Shown here: piece by piece, positions 15,652-23,019 of the stretch | How the letters are laid out: each line of letters begins with the position of its first letter | How positions within the stretch are numbered: the first letter of the stretch is position 1 | NCBI GenBank assembly: GCA_019416265.1 | Contig: DXXQ01000156.1 | Location: 1-23,019 of the forward strand | Reading direction: 5' to 3' | Length of the DNA stretch: 23,019 bases | Origin: Clostridiales bacterium | GTDB lineage: Bacteria > Bacillota > Clostridia > Lachnospirales > Lachnospiraceae | Position numbers and translations under genes: made by a program | The notes under the pieces: model-generated | What the model saw: the letters and a program-made list of their open reading frames with translations, nothing else | Databases searched by the model: none | What the model was told of the DNA's origin: nothing

Positions 15652-16644
15652 ATGAAATATTGTAAAGTTTGCGGATTGCCGGAATCTTATCATGGAATTC
15701 AATTTGATGAGAGGGGAATCTGCAACTACTGTAATTTCTATGAAACACACAGAGAAACTCTGGAAAATAAAGAACTTCGAAGGAAGATTTTCGAAGAAGA
15801 AATTGAAAAAGCAAAAAAGAAAGCTGCAGAAAACGGTTCCGCCTATGACTGCGTTGTGGGATTCAGCGGTGGAAAGGACAGTACCTATATTATATGGCAG
15901 ATGAAAAATGTCTATAAGCTTCGTGTTCTGGCAATCACTTTTCAGAACGGTTTCCATACAGAATACGGCAGGAGCAACATAGAAACTTCTCTGCAGCAAT
16001 TAAATGTGGAGCATCTGACTGTTCGTATGCAGGAGGAAGAACTGAGGAAGGTCTGCAGAAAAAGCGTAAAGATCTTAAAAAATTTCTGTGCGGTATGTTT
16101 CCACTATATGCATTATTACTGCCATCAGATTGCAGGAGCTATGGGGATCCCTTTAATTGTAAACGGAAGAACGAGAGGTCAGATTTATCAGAATGCTCTC
16201 AGTGAGGAAAAGATAGAACCCTTTGAGCTTTCACATAATCTTCTCGACTTTGAATATCAGATGTTTGGAAAGCTTTCTGAGAAACTGGCAGCCAGAGGAA
16301 GGGTGGATTATCTGAGAGATGTTTCGGTGACTTCCCTTTCTTATTTTGCTTACCATGATGTGACAGAAGAAGAGACGATGGTATTTCTTGAAAAAGAGCT
16401 GGACTGGAAAAGACCGGAGACGGGAGTTCCCCATGCAGACTGCTGGGCTCATCCCATGGCGGAGAACTTCAGCATTAGGAAAAGAGGATATCCTGTCCGC
16501 ACCGGAGAACTGGCGGTTCTTGTGCGAAGCGGTGAGATGACCAAAGAGGAAGCTGCCCTGGAGCTTGAGAAGGACAGGGAAAAGTATTCTGTGGTTGATC
16601 TCAAATTAAAAGAAGAATTTTACGACAGGATAAAAGAGCGGTAA
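15652..16644 (+). CDS. PP-loop ATP-pyrophosphatase, N-acetyl sugar amidotransferase (WbpG-like)
   Basis: A 330-aa N-type ATP pyrophosphatase. The PP-loop is S72-GGKDS (VVGFSGGKDSTYIIW). An N-terminal cysteine module (C4, C7, C24, C27) begins MKYCKVCGLPESYHGI. This opening and a mid-protein C146-x-x-C149 resemble WbpG/PseA-type enzymes, which convert a sugar N-acetyl group to an acetamidino group using ATP and ammonia. Those enzymes usually work with HisH- and HisF-like partners; none is encoded here. The start is set by AGGAGAG 8 nt before the ATG at 15652; the frame is open further upstream but crosses the promoter. It is the first gene of the carrier-protein locus. tRNA-thiolation or LarE-like roles are less likely alternatives. 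Confidence 0.75.
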   Translation: MKYCKVCGLPESYHGIQFDERGICNYCNFYETHRETLENKELRRKIFEEEIEKAKKKAAENGSAYDCVVGFSGGKDSTYIIWQMKNVYKLRVLAITFQNGFHTEYGRSNIETSLQQLNVEHLTVRMQEEELRKVCRKSVKILKNFCAVCFHYMHYYCHQIAGAMGIPLIVNGRTRGQIYQNALSEEKIEPFELSHNLLDFEYQMFGKLSEKLAARGRVDYLRDVSVTSLSYFAYHDVTEEETMVFLEKELDWKRPETGVPHADCWAHPMAENFSIRKRGYPVRTGELAVLVRSGEMTKEEAALELEKDREKYSVVDLKLKEEFYDRIKER

Positions 16645-16651
16645 TTTTATT

Positions 16652-16700
16652 TTACAATAATACCTTTAAACGTGTTACAATTACTTATAGCTTCTAATAC
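16652..16700 (+). promoter_or_regulatory. possible second promoter with TTACAA repeats before the ligase gene
   Basis: The 101-bp gap between the PP-loop and ligase genes contains TTACAATAATA (16652-16662) and TTACAATTACT (16675-16685), starts 23 bp apart (about two helical turns), and a TAATAC at 16695-16700. It is a looser version of the repeat array at 15529. No terminator is visible in the gap, so this could be an extra entry point within one operon. Confidence 0.3.
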
Positions 16701-16745
16701 AAAACTGAAAAGAGAAGACTGCAACAAAAGAAAGGAGGGGATCAG

Positions 16746-18266
16746 ATGATCACGAATGTTCTGGAATTTCTGGAACGGGCAGAGAAACATACCCCGGATA
16801 AGATTGTTTTTTCAGATCCTGAGAACAGTGTGACCTATAGCGAATGTGTTTCAAGGGCCCGTGCCATTGGTACATATCTGGGCAGAACAGGAAGAAAGAA
16901 CTCCCCGGCAGCTGTATTGATCGACCGGGATATTGAAAGTATCGAGATGTTCCTGGGGGTTGTTTACAGTGGGAATTTTTATGTTCCTGTTAGCAAAAAT
17001 CTGCCTGCTGAAAGAATCCGGATGATTCTGGAAAGTATGGAACCGTGCTGTATTCTGGCACAGAAATCAGACAGGGACTTTCTTGAGAACTTCCCGTTTC
17101 AGGAAAAAGTATCCTATCTGGAAGATATGGTCGGCACAGAGCCGGATGAAATTTTATTAAAGACGATCCGAGCAGGACATTTGGATACAGATCCGCTGTA
17201 TGCAATTTATACGTCCGGTTCCACGGGCAAACCCAAGGGAGTACTGGTAAGCCACAGATCGGTTATCGATCTGGCGGAACAGTTTTCAACCTGTTTTGGT
17301 TTCGATAGTGAGGATGTGTTTGGAAATCAGGCGCCCTTTGACTTCGATGTATCAGTAAAAGACATATACTGTACGCTTCAAAGCCAGGCGGCATTATGTA
17401 TTGTTCCCGCAAAGCTTATTTCGTTTCCGAAGCTGTTGATCCCATATATGAATGAGAGAAGGATTTCTGTAACAATCTGGGCGGTGTCGGCGCTGGCAGT
17501 TGTGGCAGGCTTTAAGGGACTGAAAAGAGGCAGACCGGAATATCTCAAAAAAATTCTTTTTTCCGGAGAAGTTATGCCCTTAAAGGTACTGAATTACTGG
17601 CGTGAAAATATTCCGGATGCGATGTATGTGAATCTTTACGGCCCGACAGAGATTACCTGTAACTGTACTTATTACATACTGGACAGGGAGTTTGACGGAA
17701 CAGATGAAATTCCCATAGGAAAGGCGTTCCCCAATACAGAAATTCTGCTCCTGAAAGAGGACAACACTCTGGCGGGAGAGAATGAAACAGGAGAGATCTG
17801 TGTCAGAGGAAGTTCTCTTGCTCTTGGGTATTACAAGAACAGAGAGATTACCGAAAAAGCCTTCTGCCAGAATCCGCTGAATCCGGATTATCCTGAGAGA
17901 ATATACCGCACAGGGGATATGGGAAGATGGATCAACGGCGAACTCTTTTTCTCCGGAAGAAGAGATTTCCAGATTAAACATATGGGACACCGTATCGAGC
18001 TGGGAGAAATAGAGAGGGTGATGGACAGTCTTCCGTTCTCTGAGAGAAACTGCTGTATCTACGATGAAAAACATGAAAAAATATATATGTTTTATCAGGG
18101 CGAAACAGATATGGCAAAAGAGATTGCTGTCTCACTGCAGGAAAAGCTGCCGAAATATATGTGTCCGAACAAATATGTGTTTATGAAAGAGATACCTCTG
18201 AATAAAAACGGCAAGCTGGACAGAACCCGTCTCAGGGAGGAATATATCAATGGCGGACAGGTTTGA
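16746..18266 (+). CDS. DltA-like amino acid:carrier protein ligase
   Basis: A 506-aa stand-alone adenylation enzyme, the size of DltA. Core motifs are YTSGSTGKPKG (155-165), NLYGPTEIT (296-304), YRTGDMGRW (387-395), GRRDFQIKHMGHRIELGEIE (404-423) and the catalytic lysine K490 in NKNGKLDR. D201 in the FDFDVS segment is the Asp that binds the substrate amino group, so an amino acid is expected. At the position of Cys269 of Bacillus cereus DltA (FCGE) this enzyme has S273 (FSGE), so the substrate may not be D-alanine. GGAGG lies before the ATG. It should load the carrier protein at 19109. It overlaps the next gene by 17 nt. Confidence 0.88.
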   Translation: MITNVLEFLERAEKHTPDKIVFSDPENSVTYSECVSRARAIGTYLGRTGRKNSPAAVLIDRDIESIEMFLGVVYSGNFYVPVSKNLPAERIRMILESMEPCCILAQKSDRDFLENFPFQEKVSYLEDMVGTEPDEILLKTIRAGHLDTDPLYAIYTSGSTGKPKGVLVSHRSVIDLAEQFSTCFGFDSEDVFGNQAPFDFDVSVKDIYCTLQSQAALCIVPAKLISFPKLLIPYMNERRISVTIWAVSALAVVAGFKGLKRGRPEYLKKILFSGEVMPLKVLNYWRENIPDAMYVNLYGPTEITCNCTYYILDREFDGTDEIPIGKAFPNTEILLLKEDNTLAGENETGEICVRGSSLALGYYKNREITEKAFCQNPLNPDYPERIYRTGDMGRWINGELFFSGRRDFQIKHMGHRIELGEIERVMDSLPFSERNCCIYDEKHEKIYMFYQGETDMAKEIAVSLQEKLPKYMCPNKYVFMKEIPLNKNGKLDRTRLREEYINGGQV

Positions 18267-19119
18267 CAAAATTGTAATACTGGGAACAGGTAAGCTGTTT
18301 CTTGACTGTCTGAGCTATGCGGTACAGCAGAAGCTTCCGTATGAAGGATATGAAACCAGCGGGAAAGTGTCGAAGCTGACCAGGCTCCAGGCGGAAAAAA
18401 GGGGAATCCACTATGAGGTGGAGGAGAAAGAGAAGACATTTCAGAGGCTTTTATCCGATAAGGATGAGATTCTTCTCATAAGCGCCATAAATCCGGTGAT
18501 CGTACCCGACAGTATTTTAAAACGGGAAAATATTGTGGCATTGAACTGCCATCAGGCATTGCTGCCCCGGTATAAAGGAAGAAATGCAGAGTGCTGGGCA
18601 ATTTATAAAGGCGAAAGAGAAGCCGGAATTACCTGGCATAAGATGACGGGGACAGTGGACGGCGGAGATATTTTATGCATGAAAAGGCTTCCGATTACAG
18701 AAGAATCCACAGCCTGCGGGCTTTTCAGGCAGCAGATAGATGCAGCCTATGAGGCTTTTACGGAATTTATGCCTTCTGTACTTGCAGGAAAGGAAACGTA
18801 CACTCCTCAGAGCAGGGAAGAGAAGACAGAGTTTCATTATTCATGGGAAATACCGGAGCAGGGAATCCTCGATGTGAATTGGAGCGGTGAAAAAATCAGC
18901 CGTTTTCTGCGCGCAACAGATTATGGAGTACTGAAGGTAATGCCCTGTCCTACCGTGATTTTGGAAGGCACAGAATACAGATTTAAAAAATACGAGATAT
19001 GCAGACTGGCAGAAGTACAGGAAGATTTTCTTGAGGCAGATCAGGAAAAGATTACAATGATCCGCCAGGACTACAAATTTACATTATCAAGATTGGAGAT
19101 TGTGAAAAATGGAAGATAA
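18250..19119 (+). CDS. formyltransferase of the Fmt/ArnA/LgrA-F superfamily
   Basis: A 289-aa protein with the folate-dependent formyltransferase catalytic triad intact: N99 and H101 in LNCHQALLPRYKGRN, and D137 in TVDGGDIL. An N-terminal Rossmann-like start (IVILGTGKLF) and a C-terminal segment (SRFLRATDYGVL) resemble those of methionyl-tRNA and amino-sugar formyltransferases. It is not the housekeeping Fmt: the surroundings are an adenylation enzyme and a carrier protein, with overlaps of 17 and 11 nt. Formylation of the aminoacyl group on the carrier, as the F domain of linear gramicidin synthetase LgrA does, is the attractive reading (inference). Formylation of an amino sugar in the acceptor polymer is the main alternative. 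Confidence 0.8.
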   Translation: MADRFDKIVILGTGKLFLDCLSYAVQQKLPYEGYETSGKVSKLTRLQAEKRGIHYEVEEKEKTFQRLLSDKDEILLISAINPVIVPDSILKRENIVALNCHQALLPRYKGRNAECWAIYKGEREAGITWHKMTGTVDGGDILCMKRLPITEESTACGLFRQQIDAAYEAFTEFMPSVLAGKETYTPQSREEKTEFHYSWEIPEQGILDVNWSGEKISRFLRATDYGVLKVMPCPTVILEGTEYRFKKYEICRLAEVQEDFLEADQEKITMIRQDYKFTLSRLEIVKNGR

Positions 19120-19339
19120 ATTAATGAATATACTGAACGAATTACGCCCGGAGCTGGATTTTGAAAAAGAGGACAGACTGATCGAGGATGGAGTGCTGGA
19201 TTCTTTTGACCTTGTGTCTCTGATTGGTGAGATTAATGATCAGTTTGACGTTGAAATTGACTTTGACGATATTGAACCGGAGAATTTTAACTCTGCTGAA
19301 GCAATGATAAAACTGATCGAGAGACTGAAAGAGGAGTAA
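19109..19339 (+). CDS. DltC-like acyl/peptidyl carrier protein
   Basis: A 76-aa acidic carrier protein, the size of DltC. S32 in GVLDSFDLVSL is the phosphopantetheine attachment site; an LDS motif is typical of DltC-type carriers. A GGAG sequence lies about 9 nt before the ATG, inside the end of the formyltransferase gene. It probably carries the aminoacyl or N-formyl-aminoacyl thioester from the ligase to the membrane acyltransferase, whose start is only 4 nt further on. No phosphopantetheinyl transferase is encoded in the window. Confidence 0.92.
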   Translation: MEDKLMNILNELRPELDFEKEDRLIEDGVLDSFDLVSLIGEINDQFDVEIDFDDIEPENFNSAEAMIKLIERLKEE

Positions 19340-19343
19340 TTCT

Positions 19344-20930
19344 ATGTCTATAAACCAGTTGGCGTTCCTGCTTCTGGTTGGTCTGTCGGTCATTCTGTAT
19401 TATCTGATACCGAAAAAATGCCAGTGGGGATTTCTCCTTTTTGTCAGCCTGTTCTTTTACTGGCTGATGGGAGTACATAATTTTATTTATGTCATAATTA
19501 CCTGTCTGTCTCTTACCTGGGGAACATTACAGATTTTCCGGCACAGCCAGGCTCTTGAGAAAGAGCTGAAGGAGAAAAAGGCAGAATTATCCAGGGAGGA
19601 ACGAAAAGAAAAGAAAGAAAAAACAAAAAAAATCTGTCGCCGGTGGCTGACGGGGATCATTGTCCTGAATCTTGGGATTCTCCTGATACTGAAATATGAC
19701 GATTTCCTGATCGATAATTTAAACAGAGGACTCAGCCTTCTGGGAATCAGGAACAGGAATCATCTGGGATTTATAGCGCCTCTTGGAATTTCTTATTATA
19801 CGCTTCAGGCCATCGGTTATGCTCTGGAGGTATATAAAGGAAAGGCGCAGCCGGAAAAAAATCCTCTGAAAGTGCTTTTATATGTAACGTATTATCCGCA
19901 GATGACACAGGGACCGATCGGAAGATATCCTCAGATGGCGCCTCAGCTTTTCGGGGGACACAGCTTTTCGTTTGATAATCTTGCCATGGGATCAAGAAGG
20001 ATCCTGTGGGGCCTGTTCAAGAAAGCGGTCATTGCAGACAATCTGAAGCCGCTGGTAGACAGCATTTTTCAGAATTACGATCAGGTCAGTGGTTTTACCC
20101 TGTTTATGGGCTGTATTTATATGGTTCTTCAGATGTATACCGATTTCTCGGGGTATTCAGACCTTGTTTGCGGAATTTCCAAATTATACGGAATTGACCT
20201 CATGGAGAACTTTAAACGTCCGCTGTTTTCCCAGTCTCTTGGCGAATACTGGAGACGCTGGCACATTTCCTTAAGCTCCTGGTTCCGTGATTATGTCTTT
20301 TATCCGGCTTCCCTGTCCAAAGGGGCATTGTGGTTTGGAAGAGTCGGAAAGAGATTCTTTTCCCCAAGGATCAAAAAGATTTTCCCTGTAGTCTATGCGA
20401 TGGCGATCGTGTGGTTCTGTACAGGTCTGTGGCATGACGCAAGCTGGAGATACATTCTCTGGGGTGTGGCCAACGGCGTGATACTGATCGGGGGAGTTGT
20501 TCTGGAGCCATGGCTGAATAAGACAAAAGAAGCGCTTCATATCCGTGAAGAATCAAAGATATGGAAAGGCTTCTGTATGGTCCGTACATTCCTCATCGTT
20601 GCCCTTCTGAAAGTATTTCCGGGAGCAGGATCCACAAGTGAGAGTCTTGTGATTATCAAAAGAATCTTGTTTCACTTCAGTCCGGAATTTACTTACAGCG
20701 CTCTGTTTATGGATGCAGACTGGTACAGGCTTGTTTTTGCCCTGATAGGTCTTTGTATTCTCCTGATCGTAAGCATTGTACAGGAGACGAGAGAAGATGC
20801 AGGGGCTTACCTGGAAAGAAAGCCGCTGGTTTTAAGATGGTGTGCATATCTGCTTGTCCTTGGTCTTCTGGTTTATACAGGCAACTTTGATGTAAAGGTG
20901 ACAGGAGGATTTGAGTATGCGCAGTTTTAG
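19344..20930 (+). CDS. MBOAT-family membrane acyltransferase (AlgI/DltB-like)
   Basis: A 528-aa multi-pass membrane protein, closer in length to AlgI/PatA than to the ~400-aa DltB. Conserved MBOAT sites are EYWRRWHISLSSWFRDYVFYP (H307) and the catalytic His H364 in CTGLWHDASW. A long lysine/glutamate-rich cytosolic stretch (about 70-100) follows the first helices. The last six residues are FEYAQF. C-terminal F-x-Y-x-x-F tails are known on DltX and many MBOATs, where the tyrosine accepts the acyl group during transfer; here it would be Y525. It probably moves the acyl group from the carrier across the membrane. GAGGAG precedes the ATG. It overlaps the next gene by 14 nt. Confidence 0.92.
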   Translation: MSINQLAFLLLVGLSVILYYLIPKKCQWGFLLFVSLFFYWLMGVHNFIYVIITCLSLTWGTLQIFRHSQALEKELKEKKAELSREERKEKKEKTKKICRRWLTGIIVLNLGILLILKYDDFLIDNLNRGLSLLGIRNRNHLGFIAPLGISYYTLQAIGYALEVYKGKAQPEKNPLKVLLYVTYYPQMTQGPIGRYPQMAPQLFGGHSFSFDNLAMGSRRILWGLFKKAVIADNLKPLVDSIFQNYDQVSGFTLFMGCIYMVLQMYTDFSGYSDLVCGISKLYGIDLMENFKRPLFSQSLGEYWRRWHISLSSWFRDYVFYPASLSKGALWFGRVGKRFFSPRIKKIFPVVYAMAIVWFCTGLWHDASWRYILWGVANGVILIGGVVLEPWLNKTKEALHIREESKIWKGFCMVRTFLIVALLKVFPGAGSTSESLVIIKRILFHFSPEFTYSALFMDADWYRLVFALIGLCILLIVSIVQETREDAGAYLERKPLVLRWCAYLLVLGLLVYTGNFDVKVTGGFEYAQF

Positions 20931-21945
20931 AAAGAATATCGTAAAAATTCTGGCATCTGTACTCTGTGTGGTTATTTTTCTTCTGGGAATCAATGAGCTT
21001 GGGAAATTTTTCTATGAGTCGGCAAAGGACAATATTCATCTTACCTGTGCAGACTTAAAAGAGTCGGAAGGCACCATTGATACGCTGCTTATCGGAACTT
21101 CGCTGATGCAGGTGGGAATGGATGCGGTAACTCTGGGAGAAGAGCTGGATTCCACCTGTTTTAATCTTGCGTCTCCTGCACAGCCCATATCCGGTTCCTA
21201 TGTTCTTCTTAAAGATATGATCAAAAGGAATCCTGTGAAAAGAGTGTTCTGGGGCGGAGGCGTCAACAGCTTTGTGGGAGATTCAAAGGGACGTTCTCTT
21301 ACTGCAAAAGTAAAGACGCTGAAACTGATTCCCTCTTATCTCGGAAAGGCTGAATTTGTGCTGAGAACTGCGAATGCAGATGAACTGGAGCCGCTTTTAT
21401 TTTGTCCGGCAAGGGTAGACAATACACTGGATTTTGAATATATCAAAAAGAATGTGGAATATAAGCTTTCCCAGGATTTTAAGGACAGAATTCCTTATCC
21501 CACTGCAGAATTTCATTACTATGGAATGGGAACAGAGGGAAAAGAGAAGGTTTTTTCCGGAAAATATAATAAAAAAGTGCCGCTGGAAAATGTATGGGAC
21601 AGAGAACGGCTGGTTGAGAGCTCGCTGTCTTATATAAGAAAAATGGCGGAATTGTGCAGGAAAAACGGAATAGAGTTTAATATCGTGATTTTCCCTCACG
21701 CACAATGTCTGGTTCCGCAGCAGGGCGATCTGGCGGATATGGACGCATTTTTAGAAGAGTTTGCAGAAGAAAACGGAATCGGACTTTACAATTACAATGT
21801 AACGATGCGGCCGGATATTTATGAACTGCTTCCGGATACCTCTTACGCAGATGTAAAGCACGTAAACCATACCGGTGCTCTTACAATGACCCATCTGCTG
21901 GCTGAAGATTATAAAAAAGACGGAGAAGTCTCCGCAGCGGAATAA
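20917..21945 (+). CDS. membrane-anchored SGNH/DltD-AlgX-like protein
   Basis: A 342-aa protein with one N-terminal helix (about 8-26) and an extracytoplasmic domain. Its sequence suggests an SGNH-type fold: LLIGTSLMQVG (S62) in block I position, WGGGVNSF near 112-119, and D312-V-K-H315 as the Asp/His pair. GTS replaces the usual GDS. It probably transfers the acyl group from the MBOAT tail to an envelope polymer, like DltD or AlgX/AlgJ. AGGAGG at 20903-20908 sits 8 nt before the ATG at 20917; the TTG at 20911 is too close to it. It is the last gene of the locus. The family match is by motif only. Confidence 0.75.
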   Translation: MRSFRKNIVKILASVLCVVIFLLGINELGKFFYESAKDNIHLTCADLKESEGTIDTLLIGTSLMQVGMDAVTLGEELDSTCFNLASPAQPISGSYVLLKDMIKRNPVKRVFWGGGVNSFVGDSKGRSLTAKVKTLKLIPSYLGKAEFVLRTANADELEPLLFCPARVDNTLDFEYIKKNVEYKLSQDFKDRIPYPTAEFHYYGMGTEGKEKVFSGKYNKKVPLENVWDRERLVESSLSYIRKMAELCRKNGIEFNIVIFPHAQCLVPQQGDLADMDAFLEEFAEENGIGLYNYNVTMRPDIYELLPDTSYADVKHVNHTGALTMTHLLAEDYKKDGEVSAAE

Positions 21946-21972
21946 ATGATAATAATATAGTTTTACAGTAAA

Positions 21973-22020
21973 AAAGCTCTTTCAAATGGAACGGACATCT
22001 GTTTGGAGGAGCTTTCCTGA
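21973..22020 (+). terminator. terminator of the carrier-protein operon
   Basis: A 14-bp stem with wobble pairs (21973-21986 with 22002-22015), 15-nt loop, followed by a short T-rich stretch, 28 bp after the last stop codon. Confidence 0.7.
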
Positions 22021-22028
22021 TTTACAGG

Positions 22029-22057
22029 TAGACATCCTGTTGCAGATAATATAATAT
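22029..22057 (+). promoter_or_regulatory. possible promoter of the YesN-type regulator
   Basis: TAGACA (22029-22034) with either TATAAT at 22050-22055 (15-bp spacer) or TAATAT at 22052-22057 (17-bp spacer), about 90 bp upstream of the gene. Confidence 0.45.
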
Positions 22058-22145
22058 ATAAATACATATAACAGTGATAGAAGGGAAGAGAAGAACGGGG
22101 ATTTTGGCAAAATAAAAAATAATGTAATGGAACAGGGGAATAGGG

Positions 22146-23019
22146 ATGTTAAAAATACTATTAGTGGATGATGAGCGCGAAGAGCGCGAGGGAATTGAAT
22201 ACCTGATTAAAAAGTATCAATATCCGCTGGCTGTGGGACAGGCGTCTAATGGGATTAAAGCATTGGAATACCTGGAGCAGAACCAGGCGGATATTTTATT
22301 TACGGATGTAAAAATGCCTCTGATGGATGGGCTGGAATTAGCGAAAGTTGTAAATCAGCGATATCCGGAGATGAAGATCATTATTTTCAGCGCATATGGC
22401 GAATTTGAATATGCCAAGCGCGCTCTGGAGGCAAATGCGGTAAACTATCTTTTAAAACCCATTGAATTGGACGAATTCCGTGAAGTGATGGGAAACCTTC
22501 TTGATATGATTCAAAAAGAGCAGAAGGACAGAGAAGAAAGAAGAATCGAAAGCTGGAAAAACAGGCAAAACGTACTTTATAAGCTGTTTACAGGAGCTGC
22601 GGTTTCCACAAAGGACAGGCAGAGAGTGAATGAGGATTTATTTGATCGAAATGAATGCTGCCGATTTATCCATGTAGAATTTCTGGATTATTTTTTTGAA
22701 AAATATGAAGAGCTTTTTTTGAAATTTGTGAGAATGTATTTGGGAGAACAGACAGTGTATGTGAATCTTTTCCCCAATGAATCTTTTCTGATTTTAAAAG
22801 AAAAAAAATATATGGAGCGAGAGTTTTTAGAAGGACAGCTGATGAAACTGCAAAGAGATGTTCGTACTTTTGCTGCAGATGGAATGACTGCGACAGTAAG
22901 TGCAGTTTTAACGCATGCGGATGATATAGAAGATACTCTGAAACAAATGAAGAAGGTACAGAGAGAGTTATTTAGGATGACAAGCGGGAATCCTCGGTTA
23001 TTTAATTGCCGAGATGAAA
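22146..23019 (+). CDS. YesN/AraC-type response regulator (partial, runs off the window)
   Basis: The 291 codons visible, open to the window end, encode a receiver domain: MLKILLVDDE with D8/D9, phospho-acceptor D54 (LFTDVKMPLMDG), S82 (FSAYGEFEYAK) and K104 (LLKPIE). A helical linker and a poorly conserved middle region follow. This is the pattern of YesN-type regulators, whose C-terminal AraC DNA-binding domain would lie beyond the window. AGGGGA lies 6 nt before the ATG. A YesM-type kinase and sugar ABC transporter genes are often adjacent in such loci, but none is visible here. Confidence 0.85.
   Translation, partial: MLKILLVDDEREEREGIEYLIKKYQYPLAVGQASNGIKALEYLEQNQADILFTDVKMPLMDGLELAKVVNQRYPEMKIIIFSAYGEFEYAKRALEANAVNYLLKPIELDEFREVMGNLLDMIQKEQKDREERRIESWKNRQNVLYKLFTGAAVSTKDRQRVNEDLFDRNECCRFIHVEFLDYFFEKYEELFLKFVRMYLGEQTVYVNLFPNESFLILKEKKYMEREFLEGQLMKLQRDVRTFAADGMTATVSAVLTHADDIEDTLKQMKKVQRELFRMTSGNPRLFNCRDE

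Noticed and set aside
1..23019. CRISPR arrays, insertion sequences, prophage genes or rRNA genes
   Set aside because: I saw no regularly spaced repeats, transposase or integrase motifs, phage structural genes or rRNA segments on either strand.

Overview
The window looks like chromosomal DNA of a gut-type Clostridia species, most likely family Lachnospiraceae. The grounds are AT-rich Gram-positive sequence, strong AGGAGG-type ribosome binding sites, a dense tRNA cluster mostly without encoded CCA, a secreted repeat/FN3 protein of a kind common in that family, and full-length clostridial-type UxaA and UxaB. The genus cannot be fixed from the sequence.

Layout. 1-753: a tRNA cluster on the plus strand (3' end of a probable Glu tRNA, then Asn, Glu, Thr, a CAU tRNA, Asp, Val, Leu), closed by a terminator. 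913-2883 (minus): a secreted protein with an EF-hand-like loop, leucine-rich-like repeats and two FN3-like domains. 3015-3884 (minus): an AraC-family regulator, divergent from a five-gene sugar-acid operon at 4223-10448 (amidohydrolase/lactonase, glucose-dehydrogenase-like enzyme, zinc dehydrogenase, altronate dehydratase UxaA, tagaturonate reductase UxaB). The gene set fits aldose -> lactone -> aldonate -> D-tagaturonate -> D-altronate -> 2-keto-3-deoxygluconate, for which L-galactose or L-galactonate is the most economical starting substrate (inference). The operon leader carries a 133-bp nested palindromic repeat.

10529-13296: a metal-resistance locus, with an ArsR-type sensor divergent from a stand-alone heavy-metal-associated (HMA) metallochaperone and a Zn/Cd/Pb-type P1B ATPase. 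A consensus promoter and a perfect inverted-repeat operator lie between them. 13422-15523: an OmpR-type response regulator and its histidine kinase.

15652-21942 holds the most unusual locus. It has six co-directional, mostly overlapping genes: a WbpG-like PP-loop amidotransferase, a DltA-like amino-acid ligase, a formyltransferase with an intact N-H-D triad, a DltC-sized carrier protein, an AlgI-type MBOAT ending in FEYAQF, and a membrane-anchored SGNH-type protein. It resembles a dlt (D-alanylation) operon re-equipped to formylate, and perhaps amidinate, the carried group before export and transfer to a cell-envelope polymer. Three contiguous 11-bp direct repeats overlap the -35 position of its promoter, directly downstream of the two-component system, which suggests control by that regulator.

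22146 to the window end: the 5' part of a YesN/AraC-type response regulator, cut by the window edge.
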